Notes under the pieces: generated by a model
What the model saw: the letters and a program-made list of their open reading frames with translations, nothing else
Told to the model about the DNA's origin: nothing
Database searches by the model: none
Program-made: the position numbers and the translations under genes
NCBI GenBank assembly: GCA_002422545.1
Contig: DIWF01000027.1
Span: forward strand, 329,077 to 393,076
Length of the DNA: 64,000 bases
Direction: 5' to 3'
From: Firmicutes bacterium UBA6113
GTDB taxonomy: Bacteria; Bacillota; Clostridia; Tissierellales; Sedimentibacteraceae
Part shown: positions 18,739 through 27,036 of the stretch, one piece after another
Numbering within the stretch: the first letter of the stretch is position 1
Layout: every line of letters starts with the position of its first letter

Positions 18739-19002
18739 TTATCTTCTTAATCCTAATCTTGCAACAATGCTTCTGTATCTTTCGATATCATTATCTTTTA
18801 AGTAGTTAAGAAAACCTCTTCTTTGTCCAACCATTTGCAGAAGACCTCTTCTTGAGTGATGGTCTTTTTTGTTTCCCTTTAAATGTTCTGTAAGGTTGTT
18901 AATTCTGAAAGTCAACAATGCAATTTGAACTTCAGGAGAACCTGTGTCCTTCTCGTTGATTCTGTATTGTTCGATAATTTGTGTTTTTTGTTCTTTATTC
19001 AT
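18739..19002 (-). CDS. rpsO: Ribosomal protein S15
   Basis: An 87-residue 30S protein that binds 16S rRNA early in assembly. The sequence MNKEQKTQIIEQYRINEKDTGSPEVQ and the ending RGFLNYLKDNDIERYRSIVARLGLRR are classic S15. A longer frame exists, but the ATG at 19002 has GGAGGT at correct spacing and gives the standard length. Confidence 0.98.
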   Translation of the reverse strand: MNKEQKTQIIEQYRINEKDTGSPEVQIALLTFRINNLTEHLKGNKKDHHSRRGLLQMVGQRRGFLNYLKDNDIERYRSIVARLGLRR

Positions 19003-19022
19003 TTCATACCTCCATGGTTTCT

Positions 19023-19069
19023 GTTTTATTTCACCATAATCCAAGCAATACGTTGAGGATTCGTAAAAC
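19023..19069 (-). promoter_or_regulatory. Possible S15 autoregulatory leader
   Basis: In the rpsO leader GTTTTA pairs with TAAAAC (19064-19069 with 19023-19028) and, inside it, AATCC pairs with GGATT (19057-19061 with 19038-19042). This leaves a bulged two-part stem just before the GGAGG. S15 leaders that S15 itself binds are known in several phyla with differing structures. I infer the role from position and pairing only. Confidence 0.4.
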
Positions 19070-19091
19070 TTAGGCTATGGAAACACAATAA

Positions 19092-19120
19092 ATTCTACCA
19101 TATTACATTATTTTTGTAAA
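19092..19120 (-). promoter_or_regulatory. rpsO promoter
   Basis: Minus-strand TTTACA (19115-19120), a 17-base spacer ending in TGG, and TAGAAT (19092-19097), so also an extended -10. Confidence 0.75.
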
Positions 19121-19146
19121 TAAAAATTTTGAATATTTACAATTAT

Positions 19147-19896
19147 TTACAAAGCTTTATCAAGAAAAACAATGTTTTGGTTTTTGCCTACAGTCCTGTC
19201 AAATGTGAGGACGGAACCTGACTTGTTTGTAACTATTGTAAGAACTGCCTTTTCATCTCCTGCCATAACATGGTATCTTCCGTCGGCCGGTACAACAATG
19301 CTGCTCTTATTATCTACAAAACCAATGTTTTTATTATAATCAATTTCAATTTCTTCGCAATAAATTGTGTAGTTGTCAACTAACAAATTGTTGGCCTCAT
19401 GAATTTTGCCTTCCTGAAGAAGGTTTCTCACCAGCGTGCTGCTAATTACAACGCCGTTGTACTTCACCGGATATATTTCCTCTACATCATATCCGTACTT
19501 GTCCGCAAACTCCTTGAGTGTGGCTATATTTCCTGCTGCCTTGTAGCCAAAGGTAAAATTGTAGCCCACCACGATATTTTTTGCGTTGAATCTGTCCACA
19601 AGAATTTCCTTTATGAACTGTTCCGGAGTATACTTTGAAATAACTTCATCCAGCTCAATTTCAACAACATCTGTGACGTTGTATAATTTGAGGAGATTTA
19701 ATCTTGTAGGGAGGCTGTTTATGTATTTTATGTTGAAACTTGATTTTTTCAAATCTTTTTTTACAAATTTAAATGTTATTATTATGCTGTCTTCATTGGC
19801 TTCGCGGCTTAATTCAATCATCCGTCTGATAAGTGTGTCATGACCTATATGAATGCCGTCAAAATTACCAATTGCAATACATGATGCATTTTTCAT
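19147..19896 (-). CDS. ribF: RibF-like FAD synthetase lacking a recognisable riboflavin kinase domain
   Basis: A 249-residue protein; full RibF is usually about 300-320. The N-terminal nucleotidyltransferase half that makes FAD from FMN is clear: AIGNFDGIHIGHDTLI, then VGYNFTFGYKAAGN, and SSTLVRNLLQEGKIHEANNLL. After residue about 170, where the kinase domain should show a G-x-x-LG(F/Y)PTAN motif, there are only about 75 diverged residues without it. So it may adenylylate FMN but not phosphorylate riboflavin. It follows truB in the usual place. Confidence 0.85.
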   Translation of the reverse strand: MKNASCIAIGNFDGIHIGHDTLIRRMIELSREANEDSIIITFKFVKKDLKKSSFNIKYINSLPTRLNLLKLYNVTDVVEIELDEVISKYTPEQFIKEILVDRFNAKNIVVGYNFTFGYKAAGNIATLKEFADKYGYDVEEIYPVKYNGVVISSTLVRNLLQEGKIHEANNLLVDNYTIYCEEIEIDYNKNIGFVDNKSSIVVPADGRYHVMAGDEKAVLTIVTNKSGSVLTFDRTVGKNQNIVFLDKAL

Positions 19897-19911
19897 ATCT
19901 TCACCCGGCTT

Positions 19912-20784
19912 TTACATTAGTAATTTTTCTACTTTTATTATATTTTCATGCACTTTTTTTCCAATGCCCACAAGATTGTTTTTGCAGTATATGTAAAATT
20001 CATTATCTATTATACTGCTTGTGTTGGCCGGTATTTCATTGCCGCAAACAAGTCTGTCAAAATAAAGCTCATCTGCGTCCACTCTTTCAAGGGGATATAT
20101 GACATCCACCGGAATAAGGCATTCATGCAATCTGTTGTTGTCGTTTAAAAATTTAAGTTCGTCAAGGGTTACAGAATCTTCGATATGTAAACCCTTTGCA
20201 TTTGTTCTTACCAGTACACCCATGTGTCCCAGAGTGCCAAGCATGTCGCCTATGTCGTTGCAAAGTGTTCTCATATACGTTCCCTTTGAGCATTTGATCC
20301 TCATGAGGACATTCTTGCCATCAAATTTAATAAGCTTTATTTCTTTTATATCAACAGTTTTTCCTGGTTTTTCCACTATTATGTTTTGTCTTGCATATTC
20401 ATAGAGCTTCTTGCCGTTTAATTTAACAGCCGAAAATGCTGGAGGGACCTGAAGCTGTTCCCCTTCAAAACATTTTAAAACTCTTTCTATTTCCTCATGA
20501 CTTACATGAACATTTTCTTTTTTTTCAATTGATTTACCGTAGCTGTCCTGGGTGTCAGTCTTTTCTCCCAATATCATTTCACAGATATATTCCTTGCTTC
20601 CATTCATGAGATATTCACTGAACTTTGTTCCCTTGCCCACGCAAATAACAAGCACTCCTGCCACATTAGGATCAAGTGTGCCTGCATGGCCGACCTTCTT
20701 GGTGTTTAATATTTTGCGCACAGAGCTGACAACATCATGAGACGTCATTCCTGTAGGTTTTAAAATATTTAATATTCCGTTCAT
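19912..20784 (-). CDS. truB: tRNA pseudouridine(55) synthase
   Basis: A 290-residue enzyme that makes pseudouridine 55 in the T-loop of tRNA. GHAGTLDPNVAGVLVICVGKGTKF near residue 36 includes the catalytic aspartate of the TruB motif. KCSKGTYMRTLCNDIG is the second conserved block. A PUA-like C-terminal domain follows. The start MNGILNILKPTGMTSHD is typical. It touches the stop of nrnA (20784), so translation is coupled. Confidence 0.96.
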   Translation of the reverse strand: MNGILNILKPTGMTSHDVVSSVRKILNTKKVGHAGTLDPNVAGVLVICVGKGTKFSEYLMNGSKEYICEMILGEKTDTQDSYGKSIEKKENVHVSHEEIERVLKCFEGEQLQVPPAFSAVKLNGKKLYEYARQNIIVEKPGKTVDIKEIKLIKFDGKNVLMRIKCSKGTYMRTLCNDIGDMLGTLGHMGVLVRTNAKGLHIEDSVTLDELKFLNDNNRLHECLIPVDVIYPLERVDADELYFDRLVCGNEIPANTSSIIDNEFYIYCKNNLVGIGKKVHENIIKVEKLLM

Positions 20785-21758
20785 TATTCTCCAAAATATT
20801 CTTTAAAAGTATTAATCATTATTTTTTTTGTGTTTTCGACAGTGTCTTTAATCTCAAATCCTGCAGCTTTCTTGTGTCCACCGCCTCCGAATTTCAGTGA
20901 TATTTCAGAAACGTCAATGTCATTTTTCGCTCTTAGACTTACTTTTGTGTACATGTCCTCTGTTTCTTTGAGAACGCATGATACTTCAACTTCTTTTATT
21001 TCTCTTATGAATTCCACCACACCGTCAATGTCGCCCATTGATGCATTGTTTGTTTCAAGAATTTGCTTTGTTATGGCAGTGATGCCAAATTTGTTTTCGC
21101 AGTGAAGCTCAATTCCCTTGATGCAGTCAATAAAAGCCTTTACCACATTAGCAGGCTTTGAATTGTACACTGTATTGTCAACTTCAGAAACATCAACTCC
21201 AAGTTCAATAAGCTCTGCAGTTTTTATGTGAGTGAGGCTGCTTGTATTTGAATAGCTAAACTTCCCGGTATCCGTAAGAATGGCAACATAAATAAGTGTT
21301 GCAGTTTTCTTGTTTATTTCCATTTCAGCTATTTTCATGATGTCGTACAAAAGCTCTCCCGTTGAACTCATTTCCGGTTCTATTATGTTGATGTCTGCAA
21401 AGCTTTGGTTTGTTTTGTGGTGATCTATACATATGGTTTTTTTAGCGTTATTTGTTACATCTTTAAATTTTCCAAGTCTTTCAGCATCGCTGCAGTCAAG
21501 CATAAATAAAATGTCATATGTGGTATCGGTCATTTCTTTCATTATTGCATCTTCATCTGCAAAAGTCTTGTAATTAAAAGGCACATCTCCGTCAATAAAA
21601 ACATCAACTTTTTTATTTAATGGTTTTAAAAATTCGTATAGGGCCATTACAGACCCTATACAATCTCCGTCAGGCGCCTTGTGTCCTGCGATGCCGATAT
21701 TCTCAGAATTATTTACAATTTCAAATATTTCTTCCACATCATTCATCATCAGATTCAT
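20784..21758 (-). CDS. nrnA: DHH/DHHA1 phosphoesterase (NrnA type)
   Basis: A 324-residue DHH-family phosphoesterase. HKAPDGDCIGS (motif I), DCSDAERLG (II), CIDHHKTNQSFAD (III, DHH) and the C-terminal FGGGGHKKAAGF of DHHA1 are all present. Bacillus NrnA degrades nanoRNA and dephosphorylates pAp; relatives cleave pApA. The frame opens upstream at 21788, but AGGAAGG with a 6-base spacing points to the ATG at 21758. It overlaps the end of rbfA by 20 bases. Confidence 0.92.
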   Translation of the reverse strand: MNLMMNDVEEIFEIVNNSENIGIAGHKAPDGDCIGSVMALYEFLKPLNKKVDVFIDGDVPFNYKTFADEDAIMKEMTDTTYDILFMLDCSDAERLGKFKDVTNNAKKTICIDHHKTNQSFADINIIEPEMSSTGELLYDIMKIAEMEINKKTATLIYVAILTDTGKFSYSNTSSLTHIKTAELIELGVDVSEVDNTVYNSKPANVVKAFIDCIKGIELHCENKFGITAITKQILETNNASMGDIDGVVEFIREIKEVEVSCVLKETEDMYTKVSLRAKNDIDVSEISLKFGGGGHKKAAGFEIKDTVENTKKIMINTFKEYFGE

Positions 21759-22116
21759 CTTCGACCTTCCTGCTTGCTTCTTCTTCAATAACTTTGTTGA
21801 TCAAACTGCTCATGTAAATTCCCTTTTCGATGGAGTCGTCTTTTTCAAATATGAGCTCCGGAATTATGCGCATTTTTATTCTCTTACCGATTTCTCTTCT
21901 TATAAAGCCTTTGGCGCTTTGAAGGGCGTCAAGTGTTGACTTTGTGTCACCGTATACTGATATGAAGATTTTGGCGAATTTCAAATCTTCAGTAACATGT
22001 ACATCCGTTACGCTTGTCAGTTCAGATAATCTCGGATCTTTAAGTTCGGTTCTGATTATTTCAGATATAACTCGTTGCATCTCACCTGACAATCTGCTGT
22101 TTCTTCTATTTGCCAT
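21739..22116 (-). CDS. rbfA: 30S ribosome-binding factor A
   Basis: A 125-residue ribosome maturation factor with a KH-like fold. MANRRNSRLSGEMQRVISEIIRTELKDPRL and FAKIFISVYGD are typical. It helps mature the 5' end of 16S rRNA and acts in cold adaptation. It lies directly downstream of infB, the standard order. Confidence 0.95.
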   Translation of the reverse strand: MANRRNSRLSGEMQRVISEIIRTELKDPRLSELTSVTDVHVTEDLKFAKIFISVYGDTKSTLDALQSAKGFIRREIGKRIKMRIIPELIFEKDDSIEKGIYMSSLINKVIEEEASRKVEDESDDE

Positions 22117-22137
22117 GTTATACCTTCTTTCTTTTTA

Positions 22138-24384
22138 CTATCTCTTAATTTCTTCCATGATATAAGCTTCAAGAGAGTCACCATCTCTTAAGTCATTGTA
22201 TTTTTCTATACCTATACCGCCTTCATAGTTTGAATTCAATTCTGAAACGTCATCCTTGAATCTCTTCAATGAAGAAATTGTTCCGTCATGAATAACTATG
22301 TCGTTTCTCAAAACTCTGATTTTAGATTTTCTTGTAATCTTTCCGCTTGTTACATAAATTCCGGCAACTGTACCGATGTTAGGAACTTTGAATGTCTGAC
22401 GAACATCTGCTCTTCCAAGCACAACTTCCCTGTAAATCGGAGCAAGCATACCTTTTACGGCTTGCTGAATATCTTCTATTGCCTGATAAATTATGTTGTA
22501 CGTACGTATATCAACATTTTCTCTTTTTGCAAGTTCCATGGCTGCAATTGAAGGTCTTACGTTAAAACCTATAACAATTGCATTTGAAGCTGAAGCCAGA
22601 AGAACGTCATTTTCATTTATTCCGCCTACGCCGCCGTGAATTGGATTAACTTTTACTTCTTCCATGCTCAGTTTCAGAAGAGATTGCTTAACAGCTTCTA
22701 TTGAACCGCTTACATCAGCTTTTATTATTATGTTCAAATCCTTAACTTCACCTTTTTGGATTCTGTCAAACAAATCATCCAGGGAAACTTTTGAAGAAGC
22801 GTTCATGTGTTCCATGTGTCGTTTGTCTTTACGTTTTTCAGCTATGTTCTTAGCATCTTTTTCGTTATCCATAACAACAAGGATGTCTCCTGCATGAGGA
22901 GTTTCAGAAAGTCCAAGTATCTCAACAGGAACTGAAGGACCAGCCTGGTTGATTCTTTTTCCTTTGCTGTTGAACATTGCTCTTACCTTGCCGTGAGCGC
23001 TGCCTACCAGAACAACATCGCCTTTGTTCAATGTCCCTTTGTCTATCAATACTGTAGCAACAGGTCCTCTTCCTTTGTCAAGCTTTGCTTCAATGATTGT
23101 TCCTTTTGCTTTTCTGTTTGGATTTGCTTTCAATTCCTGAACTTCAGCTACAAGAAGAATCATTTCCAACAAATCTTCAATGCCCATATGCTGTTTTGCT
23201 GAAACTGGAACAAATATTGTGTCTCCGCCCCATTCTTCAGAAACAATTCCTTGTTCGGAAAGCTCCTGTTTAACTCTGTCAATATTTGCAGCAGGTTTGT
23301 CGATTTTGTTTACTGCAACTATTATAGGAACTCCTGCAGCCTTTGCATGGTTTACTGCTTCTATTGTCTGAGGCATAACTCCGTCATCCGCAGCAACAAC
23401 CAGTATTGCAATGTCAGTAACCTTAGCTCCTCTTGCTCTCATGGAAGTGAAAGCTTCGTGTCCCGGTGTATCCAGGAATGTAATTTTCTTGCCCTTTATC
23501 TCAACTTGTGAAGCTCCTATGTGCTGAGTAATTCCGCCGGCTTCATGTTCTGTTACAGATGTATTTCTGATGGCATCCAAAAGTGATGTCTTGCCGTGGT
23601 CAACATGACCCATTACAGTAACTATAGGAGGTCTTGGCATAAGATCTTTTTCATCATCTTTGTCTTCCTTGAACATGGAATCTTCAAGATTTTGAAGCTC
23701 ATCAACCATTTCAATTTTAGAAACCTTAGCACCCAGTTCTTCTCCTATTAACACAGCTGTGTCAAAATCAATTTCCTGGTTCATGTTTGCCATTATTCCA
23801 AGAAGTATGAGTTTTGAAATGATTGCGTTAACAGGAACTCCCAGCTTGTCGGCAAAGGTTCTTACTACTATAGTGTCTTCCATTTCCACATTTTTAATCT
23901 TCACTTGATGTGATTTCTGCTCAGTTTCGGCAGGTTTTTGCTGCTGGTACTGAGGCTTGTTTTTTTGCTGGAATGGCTTCTTTTTATTGTTGTTATAATT
24001 GTTGCTATTGTTATTTGAATTGTTGTTATTGTTGTTTGAATTGTTGCTTCTTGCCTGCTGTGGTGCTTTTGCAGGCTGCTGCACCGGTTTTTTAACCGGC
24101 AAAATCAGGCTCTTGTCAACTTTTTTAAGTTTTGCCTGGTTTAAATCAATATGTTCGTCTACTAATGGTTCATCGTCTATTATAATATTTTTACCGCCTT
24201 TTACTGTCTTTGTTGTATTTTTATTGTTGTTAATTAAATTTAATGCTTTTCTAAGCCTTATCACTTCAAGGTCAGTTAATGAACTCATATGGTTTTTAAT
24301 TGAAATGCCAAGTTCCTGTTCTGCAATTCCAACTAAATCCTTACTGTTCAAGTCTAATTCTTTTGCAAGTTCGTATATTCTCAT
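22138..24384 (-). CDS. infB: Translation initiation factor IF-2
   Basis: A 748-residue GTPase that brings initiator tRNA to the ribosome. It has an N-terminal IF2_N domain (MRIYELAKELDLNSKDLV) and a low-complexity linker (residues about 80-155) rich in asparagine, glutamine and proline, then a second IF2_N domain. The G domain near 255 has GHVDHGKTS (G1), DTPGHEAF (G3) and NKIDKP (G4). Two beta-barrel domains and the fMet-tRNA-binding end follow. The asparagine-rich linker resembles the one in TepA. GGAGG upstream of the ATG. Confidence 0.98.
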   Translation of the reverse strand: MRIYELAKELDLNSKDLVGIAEQELGISIKNHMSSLTDLEVIRLRKALNLINNNKNTTKTVKGGKNIIIDDEPLVDEHIDLNQAKLKKVDKSLILPVKKPVQQPAKAPQQARSNNSNNNNNNSNNNSNNYNNNKKKPFQQKNKPQYQQQKPAETEQKSHQVKIKNVEMEDTIVVRTFADKLGVPVNAIISKLILLGIMANMNQEIDFDTAVLIGEELGAKVSKIEMVDELQNLEDSMFKEDKDDEKDLMPRPPIVTVMGHVDHGKTSLLDAIRNTSVTEHEAGGITQHIGASQVEIKGKKITFLDTPGHEAFTSMRARGAKVTDIAILVVAADDGVMPQTIEAVNHAKAAGVPIIVAVNKIDKPAANIDRVKQELSEQGIVSEEWGGDTIFVPVSAKQHMGIEDLLEMILLVAEVQELKANPNRKAKGTIIEAKLDKGRGPVATVLIDKGTLNKGDVVLVGSAHGKVRAMFNSKGKRINQAGPSVPVEILGLSETPHAGDILVVMDNEKDAKNIAEKRKDKRHMEHMNASSKVSLDDLFDRIQKGEVKDLNIIIKADVSGSIEAVKQSLLKLSMEEVKVNPIHGGVGGINENDVLLASASNAIVIGFNVRPSIAAMELAKRENVDIRTYNIIYQAIEDIQQAVKGMLAPIYREVVLGRADVRQTFKVPNIGTVAGIYVTSGKITRKSKIRVLRNDIVIHDGTISSLKRFKDDVSELNSNYEGGIGIEKYNDLRDGDSLEAYIMEEIKR

Positions 24385-24399
24385 GCAACCACCTCCGGT

Positions 24400-24702
24400 T
24401 TATAGGTTATTTAGTAAGTATGACGCAATGTTCTCGTCATTTACCGAAAGAACACTCACCATCTTCCTCCCGAGACATTTACCCAGGAGTTCTTTTTCTC
24501 CATATTCTATATGTTTGCAGTTGAATTTGTCGCACACATACAGAATATTTTTTTTGGTTTTCTCTGATGCATCTGATGCAATCAAAACCAATACACTTTT
24601 GTTTTTTTCTATGTTCAAACAAGTCACATCATATCCGATAGCAACTTTGCCGCCTTTGTTTGCAATGCCAATCATTGAATATATCTTATTCATTCTTGGC
24701 AA
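24400..24702 (-). CDS. L7Ae-family RNA-binding protein (YlxQ type)
   Basis: A 100-residue protein of the L7Ae/L30e/S12e/Gadd45 fold, as found between ylxR and infB in Firmicutes. MIGIANKGGKVAIGYDVTC and VLVLIASDASEKTKKNI are typical. It probably binds kink-turn RNA. The frame overlaps ylxR by 17 bases. The internal ATG at MIGIAN is another possible start. Confidence 0.85.
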   Translation of the reverse strand: MPRMNKIYSMIGIANKGGKVAIGYDVTCLNIEKNKSVLVLIASDASEKTKKNILYVCDKFNCKHIEYGEKELLGKCLGRKMVSVLSVNDENIASYLLNNL

Positions 24703-24955
24703 TCTCCAATTTTATTGATTCATATATTTCTTCAGGAATTTCTGCCTCAAGGGATCTTGACAATCTTTTTGTTTTCATTGCTTTTTCAAAACATTCAGCT
24801 TTCTTGCAAATATAAGTGCCTCTGCCGTTAATTTTTCCTGTTGAATCAAACAAAATCTCATTATCTTTGTTCTTAACTATTCTGCACAATTCTTTTTTTG
24901 GAAAGCTCTCCATGCATCCAATGCATTTTCTCATAGGTATTTTACGGGTTTTCAT
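24686..24955 (-). CDS. rnpM: YlxR-family RNA-binding protein (RnpM)
   Basis: An 89-residue protein with RKCIGCMESFPKKELCRIVK and GRGTYICKKAECFEKAMK, the two signature blocks of the YlxR family. Recent work on Bacillus YlxR links it to RNase P; I apply that by family only. It overlaps the nusA stop by 4 bases (ATGA type). Confidence 0.9.
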   Translation of the reverse strand: MKTRKIPMRKCIGCMESFPKKELCRIVKNKDNEILFDSTGKINGRGTYICKKAECFEKAMKTKRLSRSLEAEIPEEIYESIKLEIAKNE

Positions 24956-26013
24956 ACTTCCTCCTTAGAGTTTCTTTCCTTCTCCTGCATTTCGCTGATA
25001 ATATCTATTTTCCATCCTGTAAGCTTTGCTGCAAGCCTTACGTTTTGTCCTTCCTTGCCTATTGCAAGAGAAAGCTGATTGTCCGGAACAACAGCAACCG
25101 CACTTTTTTCTTTTTCATTTGCTGTTACCTTGACTATTTTAGCAGGTCCAAGGCTGTTGGCTATAAACTTTTCAGGGTCCTTGTCATAAATTATTATATC
25201 AATTTTTTCCTGACATATTTCATCAATTATATTTTTAACTCTTGTACCCTTATTTCCTACGCATGATCCAATAGGCTCAACGTTGGGGTCATGAGTGAAC
25301 ACGGCAATTTTTGTTCTAGAGCCGGCTTCTCTTGATATTGAATATATTTCAATTGTTCCGTCGTGAATTTCAGGAACTTCTAGTTCGAACAATCTTTTAA
25401 CAAGGTTAGGATGACTTCTTGAAAGCATTATGCTTGCGCCTTTTCCGGAGTTTTTAACTTCTACTATTACAGTCTTAACCCTGTCTCCAGGATTGTAAAC
25501 TTCTCCTGGTATCTGTTCATTGGCAGTGATGACGCCTTCAATTTTTCCAAGGTCCACATAAATGTTTCCTTTGCTTTCTCTTTGCACAACACCTGTTAAT
25601 ATGTCTGACTCTCTGCCATAAAATTCACTGAAAATAGATTCTCTTTCAGCTTCTCTAATTTTTTGAAGAATTACCTGTCTTGCAGTCTGAGCAGCTATAC
25701 GGCCGAAATCTTTCTTTGGTTTTATTTCAATTTTTACTATGTCTCCGACTTCATATCTCGAATCTATCTTTCTGGCATCTTCCAAAGATATTTCAAGATT
25801 CTCGTCATCGACTTCCTCAACCACGTTCTTATCCTGAAAAAGCTTGTATTCACCGTTTGCTTCATCTATGTCTATGCTGAAGTTAGTCGCCTTAGCGAAA
25901 TTTTTCTTGTATCCCGTTTCAAGTGCAGCTTTAATAGCTTCCAACACTACGTCCTGGCGAATTCCTTTTTCTTTTTCAAGTTCGCTTAACGCATTTAATA
26001 TCTCCTTGTTCAT
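24952..26013 (-). CDS. nusA: Transcription termination/antitermination factor NusA
   Basis: A 353-residue protein that binds RNA polymerase and modulates pausing and termination. It has an N-terminal polymerase-binding domain, an S1 domain (TGVVQRESKGNIYVDLGKIEGV) and two KH domains (IGSCVGNKGTRVKNIIDEI and AIGKEGQNVRLAAKLTGWKIDI). It has the short Gram-positive length without acidic repeats. It is preceded by rimP with a 10-base gap. Confidence 0.97.
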   Translation of the reverse strand: MNKEILNALSELEKEKGIRQDVVLEAIKAALETGYKKNFAKATNFSIDIDEANGEYKLFQDKNVVEEVDDENLEISLEDARKIDSRYEVGDIVKIEIKPKKDFGRIAAQTARQVILQKIREAERESIFSEFYGRESDILTGVVQRESKGNIYVDLGKIEGVITANEQIPGEVYNPGDRVKTVIVEVKNSGKGASIMLSRSHPNLVKRLFELEVPEIHDGTIEIYSISREAGSRTKIAVFTHDPNVEPIGSCVGNKGTRVKNIIDEICQEKIDIIIYDKDPEKFIANSLGPAKIVKVTANEKEKSAVAVVPDNQLSLAIGKEGQNVRLAAKLTGWKIDIISEMQEKERNSKEEV

Positions 26014-26023
26014 ATATCCTCCA

Positions 26024-26488
26024 CTAAAAATCTTCTATAACGTTATTTATTTTTGAAATATCTTTAATTTCGATTTTAATTTTTTCTTCGCCCGCTTGTA
26101 TAATTACATGATTATCCTGTTTTTCAGAAAGTATTCCTTCAACTGACTTTCTGCCGTCAATGGGCTTGTAGAATTTCACTTCAACAAAATTACCTATGTT
26201 TTTCTGATAATCAGCCTCTGTCTTGAAAGGTCTTTCTACTCCGGGAGAAGAAACCTCCAGAAAATACTGTTCTTTTATCAAATCAACTTCATCAAGTTTT
26301 TTGTTCAATGCCCTGCTGACATCCGCACAGTCATCAACAGTTATTCCTTCTGCTTTATCCAGATAAACTCTCAGATATTTAAAAGGACCTTCTTTTACAT
26401 ATTCAATATCCACCAGTTCAATTTCCGAAGATCTGATAATATCTTCTACAAGGTCCTGAACTGACGATTCAATAGATTTTTTGTTCAT
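26024..26488 (-). CDS. rimP: Ribosome maturation factor RimP
   Basis: A 154-residue 30S assembly factor. The block FLEVSSPGVERPFKTEADYQKNIG is diagnostic. It is the first gene of the rimP-nusA-rnpM-ylxQ-infB-rbfA-nrnA-truB-ribF run. Its leader holds a perfect palindrome and a recognisable promoter. Confidence 0.95.
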   Translation of the reverse strand: MNKKSIESSVQDLVEDIIRSSEIELVDIEYVKEGPFKYLRVYLDKAEGITVDDCADVSRALNKKLDEVDLIKEQYFLEVSSPGVERPFKTEADYQKNIGNFVEVKFYKPIDGRKSVEGILSEKQDNHVIIQAGEEKIKIEIKDISKINNVIEDF

Positions 26489-26524
26489 TCTCTCTCCTTA
26501 TCTCGTTATGTAAGTATACAATCA

Positions 26525-26550
26525 GAAAGAGTGGGATATCCCACTCTTTC
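26525..26550 (-). promoter_or_regulatory. Perfect 26-bp palindrome in the rimP-nusA leader
   Basis: A 13-bp perfect inverted repeat (arm GAAAGAGTGGGAT) with no loop bases beyond the centre, between the promoter and the rimP start. No T-run follows, so it is not a simple terminator. It may be an RNA stem for NusA feedback or processing, or a protein-binding site. Confidence 0.55.
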
Positions 26551-26572
26551 CGTCAAAAATCATCTTTTGTGT

Positions 26573-26601
26573 AGTATAACACAAAATTTACGAAAAATCA
26601 A
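26573..26601 (-). promoter_or_regulatory. rimP-nusA operon promoter
   Basis: Minus-strand TTGATT (26596-26601), a 17-base spacer and TATACT (26573-26578). Confidence 0.72.
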
Positions 26602-27036
26602 ACATAAATTTAATTTTTCATAAATTATTGAATAAAAATTAATCATAAACCATCAATTATAGTTATCTCAGTGTTGTTTGTGCTCTAAATCTATACAACT
26701 GTACATGACTAGTTTTTCATTTATAATTACAGCCCGGAAAACATAATTGATATAATGCACAATATCATTTGACGTTTCGTCTTCTTACGATTAGTAATAA
26801 TTTCATTAATTTTGATGAAAAGCTTTACCAATTTCAATTTTAATGATAAAATATTTAACAAGCGTAACTTTAATGCTTATCCAATTACATTAAAATTTTT
26901 CATATCTCAAAAACTACTCTATAAATTCATTTTTAATTATCAGGTAAATTTCTTTGATATAGTATTATTTAACTTATTCAATTTGCTGTTGAAATTTTTG
27001 AGATATGGTAAATTAATATTATTAAAGGAGAACTAT
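26602..27036. other. Intergenic region between divergent rimP and kamA-like genes
   Basis: About 430 AT-rich bases. An open plus-strand frame begins at 26812 and is in frame with the aminomutase, but its residues are a low-complexity Phe/Asn/Leu mix and there is no ribosome binding site, so I do not count it as coding. No RNA gene recognised. Confidence 0.55.

Noticed and set aside
23999..24718. 239-codon plus-strand frame across infB and ylxQ
   Set aside because: Antisense shadow of infB's Asn-rich region and ylxQ; Leu-rich artefact.
26812..27036. In-frame N-terminal extension of the KamA-like protein by 75 residues
   Set aside because: Low-complexity Phe/Asn/Leu composition, no ribosome binding site; AAAGGAG and a good N-terminus are at 27037.
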